Counted from the stretch's first letter, positions 1 through 13,588 are shown. The stretch is 64,000 bases of DNA from Paralvinella palmiformis (GCA_025642065.1 JAODUP010000106.1:557001-621000); one strand, 5' to 3'. Translations and numbers: made by a program. The notes: generated from the sequence alone by a model not told the origin.

Positions 1-3000
1 GATGTAAATAAGCAGCTCGCAAAAGTCAGTGACAGTACGATAGGAAGAAGCTTTATTGCCAAAAGGTTTCACATTAGAAGTTTTGTAAACATACATAAAA
101 ATTGTATGGCTAGAGCTTAGACACAGAAAACATTTAGAAATCATGTATTATTGCTTAGAACACTCACTGGGGAACATACACTATATCCAAATAACTAAAT
201 GAAGATTTAAAAAAAATTAATATTCACATATAAAGAAATTGTACTTTATATCTGCCCAAGCTACCTGCTGCCTATCAAAGAGCCCCAAATGGTCCTTATT
301 AAATATAAATTTGAATTAATGCAGCTGCAAAACAGTCCAATTTGTGTCCTTGAGTCTGTCAAGTGGAGTGTGAGACACCTGCTTTACCTAAGGTTTATAA
401 AAGAAAATCATGTTTAGTGAACATTAATGTTGCTTTTGTATTGAGCCAAACACCAGGCCAGAACAACTTGTATCAGATCATTCAGGTCAAGTTTCAAAAG
501 TAGCCTCTGTCAACAAATATTGCTTTGTGATGCTTACAAAACAACATCTCATGTAAAAAAATCACCAGTTTTGTTATCCAGGTGTGTGTTTGAAACTATT
601 TGGCCCTGGAGCACTTCGGATGAAAAAACGGTGAAAAACTAGCTCAAGCTCAAACAAAAAATGGCAAAACTGTGAAGAGTGTAGCTGTGTGACATGTAAG
701 CAGCGAATGTGCTCGACGCATGCCAGTTGTCTCATCACCTACGGAATGTTGAGGTGAGGATGAAAACAAACCAAAGTATCTATCAATCCATCCCTAAACC
801 AGAAACCAAAACGATTCTATGCAGTGCTGCCACCTGGGGGATAAATAAATCAATTGCTGCAACAGCACCAGACATATCGGAAAACTACCAGCAAGTGGTC
901 AATTTATCAAGCTGGTAACAAAATTCGGCATTTTACGGGGCGCATTTTAATGAGGCAGAAATCGAACTGAATCGAGTTCAGCATCAATTAACGCCCTGTT
1001 ATACTACCAGGCCTACACAACGCACTGGCTACAGTAGACAATTAAACTTAGCAAGCCATTATTGGGTGGTCTCATTATGATCGTCTACAACGCCTACGCG
1101 CGCGAACGCATGCGCACACACACACGGTGACGTTGTATTTGACTAAGGATAGTAATCAATCATGCTGGTAATTACATAATAACCATTGCCTGGGAATATG
1201 AACCGAGTCAATATTGGTATATTGGCTGGATTTCGTTGGCATTAAGCACAGGCTGGGATACGGAGAGACCCGTTGGATGTTTATTCTGGTGGGAAACTGC
1301 TGCCATGAACCTATGATATATTGGCCACTTTTGGCGCGATTACAACACGAATTTGAGGCCCCGCAGAAAACAATCCAACAACAACTTGGGTTTACACCGC
1401 CGCCGCCACCACTACATTATTATTATACAGTACTCATATCATCCAGGATCTTTGTAAAGTGATCCGTTATTACGTCTCAATATTTTAAACTTGGTTATGC
1501 TACAAGTGAGCACTGGCCAAAATTGCTTTCTGCGTGTAGATAAACATGCATGGCTAAATTTGATACTGTGCACGCACGCACCATTGCAAGAAACCACTAA
1601 CACACACAACACTTCATTTTGTAAGGCAATCTATGATGCTGGGCTTTTTATTAATGCCCATTAATCAGGGCTTTCCCTCTGAAAATAATTCAGTCATTGT
1701 CCAACCAATGTTTATATAGCAGTCATGAACGCCAGTTAGCAGAAAGCCAACCACATCTACCATTAGGAGACACCACTGAAGTTTTAAAATATGCACAGAT
1801 TGACACTTCTCACAACAGTTTATTGTAATCTGTACATAAAAACACCCTTCATACCCCCAGCAATCATGAACACCATTTTTTTTCAGTGGCTTTGTTTAAA
1901 ACAACAATTCCTAGAAAACACATTCAGGAGATAACACCAAGTAGTGTGGCAACAAAGCAAATGTAGCCGACCAATGCTATCAAACTGTCAACATTTGACC
2001 AGACCAACATAAAGAAATCTGGTCAACTTAATGCAAAAACTGATCATTACATCTGAATGGTAAACACAAGACACCACCACCTGAACCCTACAAACAGTTG
2101 CACGTCTACACCCTGTGGGTACAAAACAAATCTTTATGTAATTAATGCTTTATCTGAAACAAGTCGGTGAAGGAAGGAAGAAAGCAGATTTATTAGCTCT
2201 GGTAGACGAGGACAGATAAACATATTCAGAACCTTTATACTCGACAACCTCCTGATTATTCAACAGCCAAAGAAATCAGCTTTAAATAAGGACTGAACGC
2301 CCTAGAAGTATAAGCCAAAACATATGCAACAATGAAGTGACAAGTTCTCCTTTATGTTTTGTTATCTGACATTAAATAACAGCCAGATTGTTGAGTTCAC
2401 ATCAATCTTGACTACGGTCAATATAAACATTATGCTGAAATGATGAATCACCCACCTGTGTCAGAGAGGTAACTCCATCTTCACAAGCCTCTGTGTTTGT
2501 TATGTCCTGTGTCTCCTTCGATCAACTTAACACTTGTCAACACACATTTCACTACGTATATCCATTTAATTGAGCACGCTGAATCTATCACTAATCCATT
2601 AACGATCGCTTATGGCATATAATCCGCGTTCAATGTTCCATTCATCTGTATTGAGCTCTCCTGTGTTTACTCCTCCAAGTTTTCTTTTTGTCGAGTTCCT
2701 GTTCACCTGAAATAGAATACGACAGAGCATTCTATGACGCACAATCAGCACTTAGTAAAATGTACATAAAACATTTCAAAGGCTAAACAAAACAGGAGGA
2801 AATATTAACAGCATGACTATTCACACACACACACATCCTGTCAGCAGTCACAGGATAAATTTAATTTCTCAGTATAAGCTACAAATGCCTATAATAATGG
2901 CAATCTACTATTGGTTTATAAATTTTAATACATACTTCCATAAATATACAATGTCTGTCTCTACATTATTTCTGACATAAATGATTTCCAGTTTCGCACA

Positions 3001-3342
3001 ATTTAATCGGTAGCGCAACCGTTATGCTGGAACGGAGCAGACATTAATTAGTGCTGCCACCAAGTGAATGACAGACAAACCAAAACAGCGAAACTACTGA
3101 AAGGGACCGGGGGTTTACGAACGGGACGCGGCCTGGCCTATCTGGCTCTGCAGACCCCCATGTGTTGATCTTAATGTACTGATAGAATTCCAAAACGTAC
3201 AAGACGTAGAATGTGAAAACATTGCTTTCTGCTAGCTGAAACATATGGCAAAGCTAAGAAGATATATCGGAATTTGTCTTAAGTTAATTGCTATTTCACT
3301 GAGACAGTGATGGCAAATGTTCTTGCTGAAGTACACCATATT

Positions 3343-3365
3343 TGTGTGTGTGTGTGTGTGTGTGT
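3343..3365. repeat. (TG)n microsatellite
   Basis: Uninterrupted TG, about 11 units, followed by an A-rich segment. Confidence 0.95.
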
Positions 3366-4024
3366 AAAACAAGATTTAACTCGAGTCTATTCAAGAACAA
3401 TAAAAAAGCAAATGACAACAAAATCTACAGACGATTACACTTTCTTATATATTTCTCTCAAACTGACGCAGACAGTAAACAGAGTGGCGAATCAAGAATT
3501 GCTCCTCGCTATGCACCTGACCCAGCATACTCAACAGTACATCACACAGGTAGACCGGTCCAAGTCAATACGTACCTACTTACGTTATATATACAAACAC
3601 AGACGGGTAGACAACTGCTCGGATTACATAGCTCTCAGCACTAGGACGCAATAATATTCACCGCCAGTTAAATAGTTTATTTGGGAATGCTTAATATCAG
3701 ATGTGTTCCCTGGTCCTCTCTCTACACATGTTCAATACCGATAATTCACACAGAAAACCATAAAAGGCAAACATTTCTAAACACCTCTGGTAGCATGTGA
3801 AAGTTCATACACACTATTATACTTATTGATGTCATAAATTGATGACAAGGTAGCCATTTTGCAGGAAGCAGTTGAACAACAAAGGCTGGCACTTTACTAA
3901 CATATCTTAATATTGTAATATATCCTTCCAGTTGTTACTGCGACTCGGACTTATAATCTAATTGAAATGCTTCACAGATAGATAGCAGACTGTGCTCGGC
4001 ATGAACAAAGAGTTGCCATGATAT

Positions 4025-4026
<2 letters not shown>

Positions 4027-4069
<43 letters not shown>
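4027..4069. repeat. (CA)n microsatellite
   Basis: Uninterrupted CA, about 21 units. It is followed after a short gap by a GA-rich purine stretch (about 4082-4100). Confidence 0.97.
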
Positions 4070-4071
<2 letters not shown>

Positions 4072-4945
4072 CAACAAATACAGAGAGAGGGAGAGAGACC
4101 TTAATAATTCGACCGAAATTTTGTCTTTTCTATTGAGGACCCAACCTAGCACGATATCAGCTGAGTGAATGAGTCAAAGTGGTTGTTTCGTTATGTTTCC
4201 ACGCTGGTCACAGCTGATACAGTTGGCCAAGGGGCTGCCCCTCAATAAAAATGAGACAATTGGGTAAAACAGTCAACAAACACAGATAACACTCGGTGTT
4301 ATGACACGGCGGGTCTGCAGCGTAATGCACTAAAACTGAACTACAAGCACGCATCCATCGACACCAGAATGATCGGTTGAACCACACTGCCGCTTCATCC
4401 AGATGCCGCCAAATTCAGGTTTCACTGTATAACCATAAAGATTCGTATAACCCAGCCTAGGAAATTATTTCAATCACGAACTAGAGTAACACCATCGCGG
4501 TTCTTAATACTGCCCAGTTTTTGGCGAATAAATCCACCAGAGTTCGGCAAGTTCAGAGGTCAGCTTGTTTCTCAAGCAATCTGAGGCTCACTTTACCCGC
4601 GATCAACATTACAGTGGCACGGCCAGGCAAGTACACTTAGTAAGAGCGGACTGGTTTTATCTCCCGAAGAAACATATTTCAATTAGTACTCAGCCGACAG
4701 CCAGCAAAGTAGGAGCGAGCCTGACAAAGAGCAGATAAATTGCCGCTGACAGGAAACATGTCGCGGAGACAAGGACGCCAAACAAACTGGCCGCCAGAGT
4801 CTGATAGTTAGCCATTCAAAGGCGAAGTGATGCTTCATCTTATAAGACAAACTGAATGACGTTGGAAGTAATATTGAACAAAGACCCCTGTATCTCTGTA
4901 ATTAAATCAATAATGCTATATTTACCAGAGCTACGTTACACTTAT

Positions 4946-4946
<1 letters not shown>

Positions 4947-4981
<35 letters not shown>
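4947..4981. repeat. (AC)n microsatellite
   Basis: Uninterrupted AC, about 17 units. Confidence 0.97.
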
Positions 4982-4984
<3 letters not shown>

Positions 4985-5977
4985 GGTAACATATAGCACC
5001 TAGAGTATTATCTTGTATTGATACAATTGTTATTAAATATGTTATGCGAGTCAGACAGATCTAAAACTAAAATAACTGTTTTCCTGTTCAATAATGACTC
5101 AAAATATTTAATGTAGGCCAGGTTTACGGTATTCAAGCACAGATGTGCATTGTATCCGTGTATGATAGAACCAGCTGCTACGTACACCGTATTATGAGAG
5201 GTGTCTGTCTGCCACATGTTCATATTTGGTTCAGGAAACGATCCAGACGGGTTCTGGTAGATCAGTATCACATTAAAAACATCATCAACTCGACTGGCTC
5301 AGTACGTGTGATGAAAAAGGTCATTCTAAAGTATCCAGTTGAAGCACCGTGTCTGTGTTCTTATTGGAAATAGGATGGTTCATGAAAAATTAATGACGTA
5401 TTGCTAGGAAATCAATAACCTATACAAGCAAACACTTGTCATTCTTTTCAAATCAATACAGCAAATACACAACATATCATAAAAATTTAATCGCTCACAA
5501 TTAACAAGTCAGTATAAACTCTAACGCTATGGACACAAATTTGGATGGAGATCATGTCGTAATGGGATAGCAAATATATTCCATTATTCCAGCGACGAAG
5601 AAAGCTAAGCTTTATATTGTACTCCATAAGAGAGAAAGCCATACGAGGATCACACTTATCAGTTCTAGGAGTGACTCGGATACAAGGCCACAATCCTGCT
5701 TCATCCAAAACATCATATTTACTATTCATCAAGCTTAATGACGCATGACTACCTAATGATTTCCCCAGTAAATATTGACTGGCTGTTAGCTGTATGTGGA
5801 CGGCACGAGACAACTCAATGGACGGAATTCTATATTCCAGACAGTGCAGCAGTCACATTAACCGTCAATGCTAGAATGACACTTCTTAATTAACAGGCAT
5901 CAATTAAAATAAATTGTTTTAAAGAGTGATTAAGACCTTCACATGTTAATGGCTATGAAAACTAAAGCTTCTAGAAC

Positions 5978-6097
5978 TTGTATTTTAAATGATAACTGTC
6001 TGTTGCAGTAATGTGAATTGTATTTTAAATGTTAACTGTCCGTTGCAGTAATGTGAATTGTGTTTTAACTGATAACTTTCTGTTGCAGTAATTTGAA
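5978..6097. repeat. 40-bp tandem repeat, three copies
   Basis: Three head-to-tail 40-bp units begin at 5978, 6018 and 6058. Each opens with TTGTRTTTTAA and ends with TTGCAGTAATKTGAA. The units differ by only a few substitutions, and the third is the most diverged. Each contains a pyrimidine-rich segment ending in TTGCAG, which resembles a splice acceptor on the + strand. No exon is evident downstream. Confidence 0.9.
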
Positions 6098-6195
6098 ACG
6101 TAAAGAGAGACAGTTGTGTGAACGTGGGGAAAAGTGCGCGTAAGTATTTCAAATGAGAGACATATTCTTGTAAGTTTTTCTATGGAAATATGTTG

Positions 6196-6198
<3 letters not shown>

Positions 6199-6226
<28 letters not shown>
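6199..6226. repeat. (TG)n microsatellite
   Basis: Fourteen TG units, followed by further interrupted TG/GCATG-rich sequence to about 6300. Confidence 0.95.
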
Positions 6227-7562
6227 AACAAGCGTGTTTAGGGAGCATATGAACATGCTAACGTGTGTGCATGTGTGTGCGTGCATGTGTGGTATGCGCA
6301 CACAGACACTCATACGGCCACACATGTTATAACCCGTCGCCTAGTCTGGCCCTAGACTTTAAAAAAAAACTGAAATAGGACCGTGTTTTCCTCTCGACGT
6401 TGTTGTTTGTTTCACGGCTACACAACTGGCCAGACGTCAACTGTCAACATAAATCACAAAACATCTATATACACATAATAGTACGGAGGGAAAATGGAAA
6501 ACAGAGACCAACCGCAGCAAACATACTTAGGATTACACCACCGCACACCACATTCTATATCATACTCAACCGGCTCTCAAGTTCCCACCCTATATATAAC
6601 TAGCATCTGACCAGCGGGTCAGCTGAAGCCATTGTTAACACCATTATGAGCTTAATTACAACAAAAATAAACCACCTCCGAGTTGCTCCGCTGCCGGATG
6701 CTACTGCTGGCATGTTGTTTATCTGAACGCATAGACTAGTTGGCAGCTATAATCGGGAATAATTTGTCTAACAGTCAGTCTGGTAGGGAGTGGCTTGCCA
6801 TTAGACAAGGAGCCAGTATTTGATGCATTCCTGCCAGGAAAAGTATCCTAGAAAACTGCATTAGCATTATGTTTTGCCACAACACCGTGCAATCTTGCTG
6901 AAATGCCAGCCTTACTATACTATAGGTCGTGTGTGTATGTGTTTGTGTGTGTGCATAAATATGTGTGGTACATCAGTCATACGGTTCGGTGCATAATTAA
7001 TGCAGCACAGTGGCATTCTTACGTGTTATCACCTAATGTTATGAAAATATTAGCAACATATCATGCATAACTAACTGATCTGGAAAAACTCATCTTGTCT
7101 CGCAGAAGTTTACACCGAATGAATGGCTTGAGAAAAAAACTATCCCTACGACAGGACGGGAGCTTTTATTTATTTTTAACACAAACAAAAGTTTTCACCA
7201 TCCAAAGTGTTCACACGTCTTAAGAGTGTGTACATCCGGTAACCAGAACCCAAGATGATATATCATATGATTAGTTCGGCCGAGATTACACGTCAGATCA
7301 AACACAACACGACGCGATATTTCTCCGGTCAAATGTGCAAACAATACAGATATTTCTTAATATAAAGAAATATCACACGAGTTGGCCATCAGTCGATAGA
7401 ACCCTCGCCGAGGGGTCAGCTTTGTCCCGTCCTAAAGTGTCGTTTACAACGGGATGGATGGATATCGGAAGTCTGATTGTGTCAACATTTACAGAATCTA
7501 GACGACAATGACATTTAAGTCGCCATGATGTAATCGTACAACAGTAATCAAAGCTTGTCCTG

Positions 7563-7589
7563 GTGTGTGTGTGTGTGTGTGTGTGTGTG
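7563..7589. repeat. (GT)n microsatellite
   Basis: Uninterrupted GT, about 13 units. Confidence 0.95.
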
Positions 7590-7728
7590 CGTCAACGAAG
7601 GAGAAAACAAACGAGTGCGTAGATATGCCCTATATATTGGCTCTAACTATTATATGGCGGCTTTCACAACTGTATCTCTGTCTAGCTAAACCCGGTGTGT
7701 GTAACCTTGACGCATGGGGTAAATGATA

Positions 7729-7735
7729 ACACACA

Positions 7736-7773
<38 letters not shown>
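7729..7773. repeat. Compound (AC)n(AG)n microsatellite
   Basis: Twelve AC units run directly into about ten AG units. The switch keeps the purine register, as expected when a CA array converts to GA by point change and slippage. Confidence 0.95.
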
Positions 7774-8099
7774 CTGAGACTGTAACCAACATTGAACACC
7801 TCAATCTACACTACCATCTGCTAAGCTGTCATCACGATTGCATTAAACAATGTCCCCGCTGCCTAAAGGCTAAACCCGATATTTTCCGTTCTGTACATAG
7901 CACATTATTATATTATATTAACTACGCCTAGAACACTGGTATAATCGCCTATAAAGGCTATATGGACATAATAATATAATTAACATTTCAAACTTCTAAC
8001 CTCATTAGAATGACAAGATATTGGTTGAGGTAGGCTAGACTGCTTAGCCTCGGCGCTGTCGCTAGTTCCAAACGCAGCCTATAAGTATAACTGAGGCCA

Positions 8100-8222
8100 G
8101 TGAGAGACCTCTGGCAAACGAAACAATTCCCTCAAACACAGGTATCAGTTGGATTCGAACCCCAAATCAGGAGATTACAGTGTTGACTTGTGCTTTAACC
8201 ACTTCGCCATCTGAACTCATAG
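8100..8222 (-). mobile_element. tRNA-derived SINE, degenerate
   Basis: Read on the minus strand, the element has a tRNA-like head. An A-box-like TGGCGAAGTGGTTAAAGC lies at 8192-8209 and a B-box GGTTCGAATCC at 8151-8161, so the RNA polymerase III promoter parts have near-normal spacing. The flanks of the would-be acceptor stem do not pair well, so this is not an intact tRNA gene. The non-tRNA part runs toward 8100; its far end is not sharply defined. It is not clearly the same family as the copies at 20981 and 54823. Polymerase III promoter structure is known for the class; whether this copy is transcribed is unknown. Confidence 0.7.
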
Positions 8223-8789
8223 ACCTTGAATTTAGCTTTTCCTGCAACTTAACAATACATTTACAGATACAGATCTACACTTGTACAAGAAAAATGTTAC
8301 GACTGACATCCAAAATATAATTATGTGGGATAGCTGACTGTGAATGGCTAACCATTTCTGATGTCTAAACAGCTAATAGGCCAGCTAATGGAGTGTCACT
8401 AGGTCTAGTCAACTGAATTGAATAGAACACAATCAATGTTTTGTATTGGCGTCAGTTCAGGCAAGGACGGCTAAACATCCTCACTAAATCTAAGCCCTGT
8501 CTTATCACTGCAAGTCCTATTATTGCTAGGACTATAGGATAGATTTTTTTAATAAAAGCAAGTGATATGATTTAATACCACCACCAACACACAATATCTA
8601 TACCTACCTAGTCCTAGACCTTGTTTAGCCAGTAGATCCCTAGATCCAACAATTTTACACGGTGAATAACAACCGGACGAGGTGAACCAAAAATGATGAG
8701 TTGGCAGACTAGGCCTAGGTCTAGATCTAGTTCACAAACGCGGTCAAGAGAACATACACAAAACCAGTCACAATCATCCTATCCTGCCA
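8223..8789. other. Non-coding DNA, no gene seen
   Basis: AT-rich unique sequence with CTAG-rich words around 8590-8730. No gene, array or promoter was recognised. Confidence 0.6.
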
Positions 8790-9620
8790 GAGATTGAGAG
8801 AACAAACTTTCGGGTTTCGGGCTCCTTCCAACGCAGTTTCAGTTTGTAAACTGTCTCGAATTCCGGTTGAGAAGTGGCCACTCCGGACTGCTCGTGATAT
8901 GTCGGCCTCGTATTCCGAGTGGAAAACGTGCCAACAAAAACGCCTAACCCACGACACCTTTCAAAAGTGGTTCGACCAGAAGTCATAGCAAACACTCTCC
9001 CACTAGAAAATCATCCATAATAATATGTACTCCTGGCTGAGATAGGACCAGTCAGTGCCGCACGTAAACGGCACGGGCTGCCAATATAAACCACCGGTTA
9101 CTCACTAGACACTACCGGGGTGATCCGGCTCCCGGAGTGCCAACAAACCGACGAACACCTTGACTCCTCTTGTGCTGCGCCACACTACCATCTTAAAAAG
9201 TACTCGCCGTATAGTTAAGTAGATCCAGAGCTCGCTCTATCTCGCTCTCCGGATATCTCGGTGTGAATCCCGAACAGAAAGTTGCCACGGCCGCCTGTGT
9301 ACACAATCGTATTTCATTCCGTATCTCGGGTCGGAGCGTACACACGTCCACTCACACCACGGACCTAACTACAGTAGATGGATAGCGAGAGAGAGAGACG
9401 CTGCTTGTCTTACGCTGGTGTTGCAAGGATAAACACCCACACAAGACTAATGAAGCGGGATCGGCAGTAAGCATAACCCACTGGGCCCGGCCAGACCGGA
9501 CCATCTGCTACAGAAATCTTACTCTCCTCCGCAGGCCTGGGGGCCATTTCTAGAAAACCGTTGCTTAGCAACAGCGTTAAACCTCTCAAAAACCGAGAAT
9601 CACCTCCCTCCAAGTCTGAT

Positions 9621-9633
9621 GGGGGGGGGGGGG
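9621..9633. repeat. Poly-G run, 13 bases
   Basis: Thirteen consecutive G residues following CAAGTCTGAT. Confidence 0.95.
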
Positions 9634-12384
9634 TTATTGGAGAGGCTGATTTTGTGTTGTAGAATTCTGATTAGTGTGTAACAGTTATTGATTATTTCCC
9701 TGATTTAACTTAGTCCCCTGAATAACTAAAACCACGATAACTTTCTGTGTTAATCGCTTATCTCACCGTTGGAACACTTGTTCTGTCAGCATCCAACTGC
9801 TACTACAGGAGCAAACACTTTTTGACGTTTTAATAAAGGCCAGACTAAAATTCGCTGATACTTAATTATTTTCTGTGGCTACAAACAAAGTGTGTACTAA
9901 ATAGCATCAATCCCGACCCACAAAAGTTTTGACCTATATATTAGTAGTACTGGTTACAGTATAACAATACATTTGATCACGTTTTCATTAATTGTCAAAT
10001 ATTAATTGCTAAAATGTAAGCTGCAGGAATAGTATAACCACATTAAATTATTCGCGAGTATATAACTCTTTTACCGTACCGATGCATTATTACTAATTCT
10101 CAATAAAAATATTATCTGAATTTATAATTCTACGAAAATGATAACAGACAAGAATAACAAAGCATCCTTATAGATAACAGCCACTGATCGGTTCGTAGTA
10201 GCCGTTGTGCTACTGACGCATGATGATAAACCATCATCAGATAAAGTATTATCTTCAAAAACCAAACACAGCCTAACTGGGGCAGTGCGGCGGCCTCTGC
10301 GTTATGGATGCGCGCTTTCCGACGACGCGCATCTGACAATGTCACAGGCCCGCTTAGCAACAGCCAAGGTCACATCGGGATTCATCGGCTTTAATATGGT
10401 CAACTAATGAGATCCACTGCCAGAAGACACCAGAGAGAGGACTTGCTTGGCTGGGCAAGATCAAAGAACAACATGCTGCAGACCTACAAGGGCCGGTAAT
10501 GGCTGGCTAGCTTGAATATGGATCATAAAGTAGGGATGATACAATAGCGCCGCAGCGCCGCTCATTAATACATAGCTGCAGGAGCGTGGCTGACGGGGAA
10601 TCGCCGATTCTCACGCAAAATCCATCACACGCTGAGGCCAACCAAACGACCGAAGACTCCTCCCGGTCGGCAGCGGCAGCAGCTTGTAGACAGACATAAG
10701 CGAGCCGATATCATGTAGGTAACACTTGACAGTGGGAACCAGATTACGTCTCGCAGGCCGACGCCGAAGCACCAACCCTCGGCGTGGTTTATGACCTGTG
10801 ACAAAAACCCATTTACCAAGCCGCAGCACCGGGCCAAGTCCGACTAATTAAGGTTGTCCGGGCAGCGCTTCCATAGGAACTGCCGGTTTACTGCAGAACC
10901 GGCCACTTTATATCGACTCTCTTATATCACGGCCATAACCAGAGGGCCACACACTGATGAACGATTCGCGTGCCGTCGTCAATGGCTCAGGTGAAGATAT
11001 TTAGCAGTAATCGCTCACCAACGCAAACAGCGACGCCGTTAGTCCATCTACGTTACGTACGTTCTACCCTCACCCGCCGACGAGGTCCCCTTTCACCTCA
11101 GCTTTCAGTGAGACAAAAGGATGAATACAACGACAGCCACAGAACCCGAGCTGGCGAGAAGCCAGACATTACCCAACACAGTGTGTTAGTCAATCGAATA
11201 CGATTTCCTTGTCAACAAGAAAAACGTCGCCGATCGTTTTCCTGACGAAAGCAACACTCGGCCGTCATAAACAATATGCCGAAGTCCTGTACGTATTAAA
11301 CCTCGCCGAACGAGAAAACTAAGGATAACGAATCTAAACGAAGTAATCCGATTGGAAATTTCATAGATTTGTATACGCAGAGAACAACGAGGTTTTATTT
11401 ATATCTGCCTCAAACGTCCAGAATACAATTTAACAGCTCTTCTGTCTGACATAGAAAAAATATGGTATCGGTAACCTCACTTGTGTGTTATTTGTCTAAA
11501 AAATCCACAAAACCATTGCCATTAAACTTCCCGAACAGAAAACCCGATGCACACCACCGAATCCGGCGACGGGTACTTGGAAATGCGGATCAGGCAGAGC
11601 CACCGAAGCCCAGCCACAGACTGAACGATTAGTTTTCTCGCCGCAGACTCGAACTGTGCCAACGAAGCGCATTCGGTAAATCTGAACAACCCATCCGTTC
11701 TAGGCGGTGTTTATTTTAGCTAGGCTCGTTACATGGGCCAGTTTCGTAGTTCATACATCGTTATTGTAATGCGCATTCGCTAAAACAACATCCATTCGTA
11801 CTATTTAAACGTTTAAAATCCCACCGACATACACATCGTTATGGCCTGTCCCAAAGCAGAAATGGATGGATCACACCAATAGTTTGCGCCATACATCAGG
11901 TAACACCAAGGAATCAATCAGTTTTACCAATCGGATACAGACACATTTTTCAACCAACTCCATTTCATAGTAGGCAGTAGCCGCCTGAGTCATAGTACTC
12001 CTGCCGCAGAGATTACAATTAAGCCACCAATAAGAATCCATTATGTCTAGGACATCCTGAAACGTAGAGTCTAGAGGTATGAGGTAATCTATAAGTAACT
12101 AATTTGGTTGGCTAGCCCTTGTTGGGTGGCCCAGGCTTTGCTGGAACGAGTGATGGAAGCCAGCCCTAGTTAGAAACGGATACGTTACGCCCGGTAGCGT
12201 GTCAGCTGGCCAGCTCCTGGACCATTCATCCCCATTTGTTTCAGGCTAACAAAGGGTTCAATTTATTCAAGTCATTAGTCATGCGGCATACACTTATCAG
12301 GCTATGAAATAGTACGGCGTGACATCAAAGTAACATACCGGCTAATGTGGTGTAACGCCGCGTTGACGTGTTGGGCAACATCGT

Positions 12385-12595
12385 GTGACGTCAATGTGGT
12401 ATACGGGTAATGTCAAGTGACAACACAGTAACAGTTTGGGTCACATTGTGTGACATTACGGTGACATAACCCCGACGTCCAAATATCACTATGTCACACA
12501 AAAGAGACGCAGAAATGTCACCAAATGACGGCTTAGCTCCATACAAGCACCACCGTGTGACATCACAGTGACAACTAAGTAACATCACGTGACAC
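12385..12595. repeat. Cluster of GTGAC/GTCAC motifs
   Basis: About ten copies of GTGAC or its complement GTCAC occur within roughly 210 bp, mostly in the larger words GTGACAT, ATGTCAC and CAGTGACAAC. One is part of a CRE-like TGACGTCA (about 12386-12393). Another is the E-box-like TCACGTGA (about 12585-12592). The spacing is irregular. It could be a decayed tandem or inverted repeat, or a cluster of bZIP/bHLH-type binding sites; the sequence alone does not decide. Confidence 0.55.
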
Positions 12596-13523
12596 CGGGG
12601 TTACCTATTGGTAAATCAGGTCGTACAAGATCTACATACAGATTAGCTATTTGTCCAAGAATAAGGACGCCAACCTTGCGCTTAACGTCGACACGGATTC
12701 ACCCGCAACACGGGAATCGCTTTAACATACACCAGCCGATGGCAGAGGCAAAGCCCAAGTCGTAATCTGTAGACGGGGGGCGCCATGACGGTAGCTCGGA
12801 GAGGGGAACAGAAAGCGAATAAGACAGCGAACAAGGATCGGATAAAACTACCGAGCGCACAACCGAACACCGGAAGGAAACAAAGAGCTCACCCGCTCGT
12901 CAGCCAAGTCTAAACTACAGATGTTCTATCCCACGTGGAATATTACGATGTGCACTGGTGCAGATAGAGACAACGCCAGCGCCATCGATCCGTCTGTAGC
13001 TAGGCGGCAGGGGTCAAGCTAACCTAATTCAATACTGATCGCATAACCTCACCGCTGGAGCAGGTTCTGGTTAACGGGCCTCTTCCGATGGCATTCAAGA
13101 CCGGTTGAAGACACTCGGTAGTGGCATGAAGATCCTCGAACAACGCTCGCCGATAGGGCTTTGATTTCTCTAGCTCCCGATTAGTTCGCCAGTCTGGAGT
13201 TTGTCACTTCCCGTTAACTGGCTAAGTGACCAAATGTCGTGTCCAGCTACGGGCGCGCTTCACGTCTGCTCGCTTCCATTAAACGCTAATAAGTGTCCCG
13301 AATGCTTGATCTGTGCTATCCCCTGATCCGAGCACCCTTTACTACGTTAAAGGGCCTAGGGTCAGCAGAAGTGGTCGAGTTCAATTTGCTTGATGAATGT
13401 CGCCGGACAATGTAACTACGCTCGTTCTGCTTGGCTCTAAATCATACAGAAAACATGCGTGTATGTCTAACAAATTATATATGTTGCCTTATTTGCTGTA
13501 AAGTACGTGCGTGCATGTCTGTA

Positions 13524-13524
<1 letters not shown>

Positions 13525-13588
<64 letters not shown>
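13525..13588. repeat. (CA)n microsatellite
   Basis: Thirty-two uninterrupted CA units. It faces a TG array across a short TATACATA spacer, so the two can pair as a long hairpin. Confidence 0.97.

Larger units (their letters stand above)
1..5977. other. Non-coding AT-rich DNA, no gene seen
   Basis: No open frame here looks like a gene; the short frames present cross simple repeats or have unstructured composition. The stretch is unique AT-rich sequence interrupted by CA/TG arrays near 3343, 4027 and 4947. A short alternating CG/CA patch lies at about 1097-1126. No tRNA, snRNA or promoter signature was recognised. Confidence 0.7.
6227..8099. other. Non-coding DNA, no gene seen
   Basis: Unique sequence with two simple-repeat arrays (7563 and 7729). 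The short frames here overlap the arrays or lack protein-like composition. Nothing else was recognised. Confidence 0.65.
8790..13430. other. CpG-richer non-coding block
   Basis: CG dinucleotides are visibly commoner here than in the flanks, for example near 8870-9370, 10280-10340, 10540-10840, 11030-11340 and 12640-13400. Long frames are absent. The short frames (for example 8794-8988 and 10970-11245) show no recognisable domain. In invertebrates such blocks may be promoters, unmethylated regulatory DNA or simply regions that escaped CpG decay. No TATA box, splice pair or start codon ties this block to a gene, so the promoter idea is inference. Confidence 0.5.

Noticed and set aside
2457..2707. 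A minus-strand segment bounded by an acceptor-like TATTCTATTTCAG and a donor-like CACAG|GTGGGT, resembling an exon
   Set aside because: All ATG frames inside it stop quickly, and acceptor/donor words of this quality are common by chance. No partner exon was found.
8794..8988. Frame ending in FQKWFDQKS, reminiscent of a homeodomain recognition helix
   Set aside because: Only a few residues agree, the WFQNRR core is absent, and nothing upstream resembles a homeodomain.
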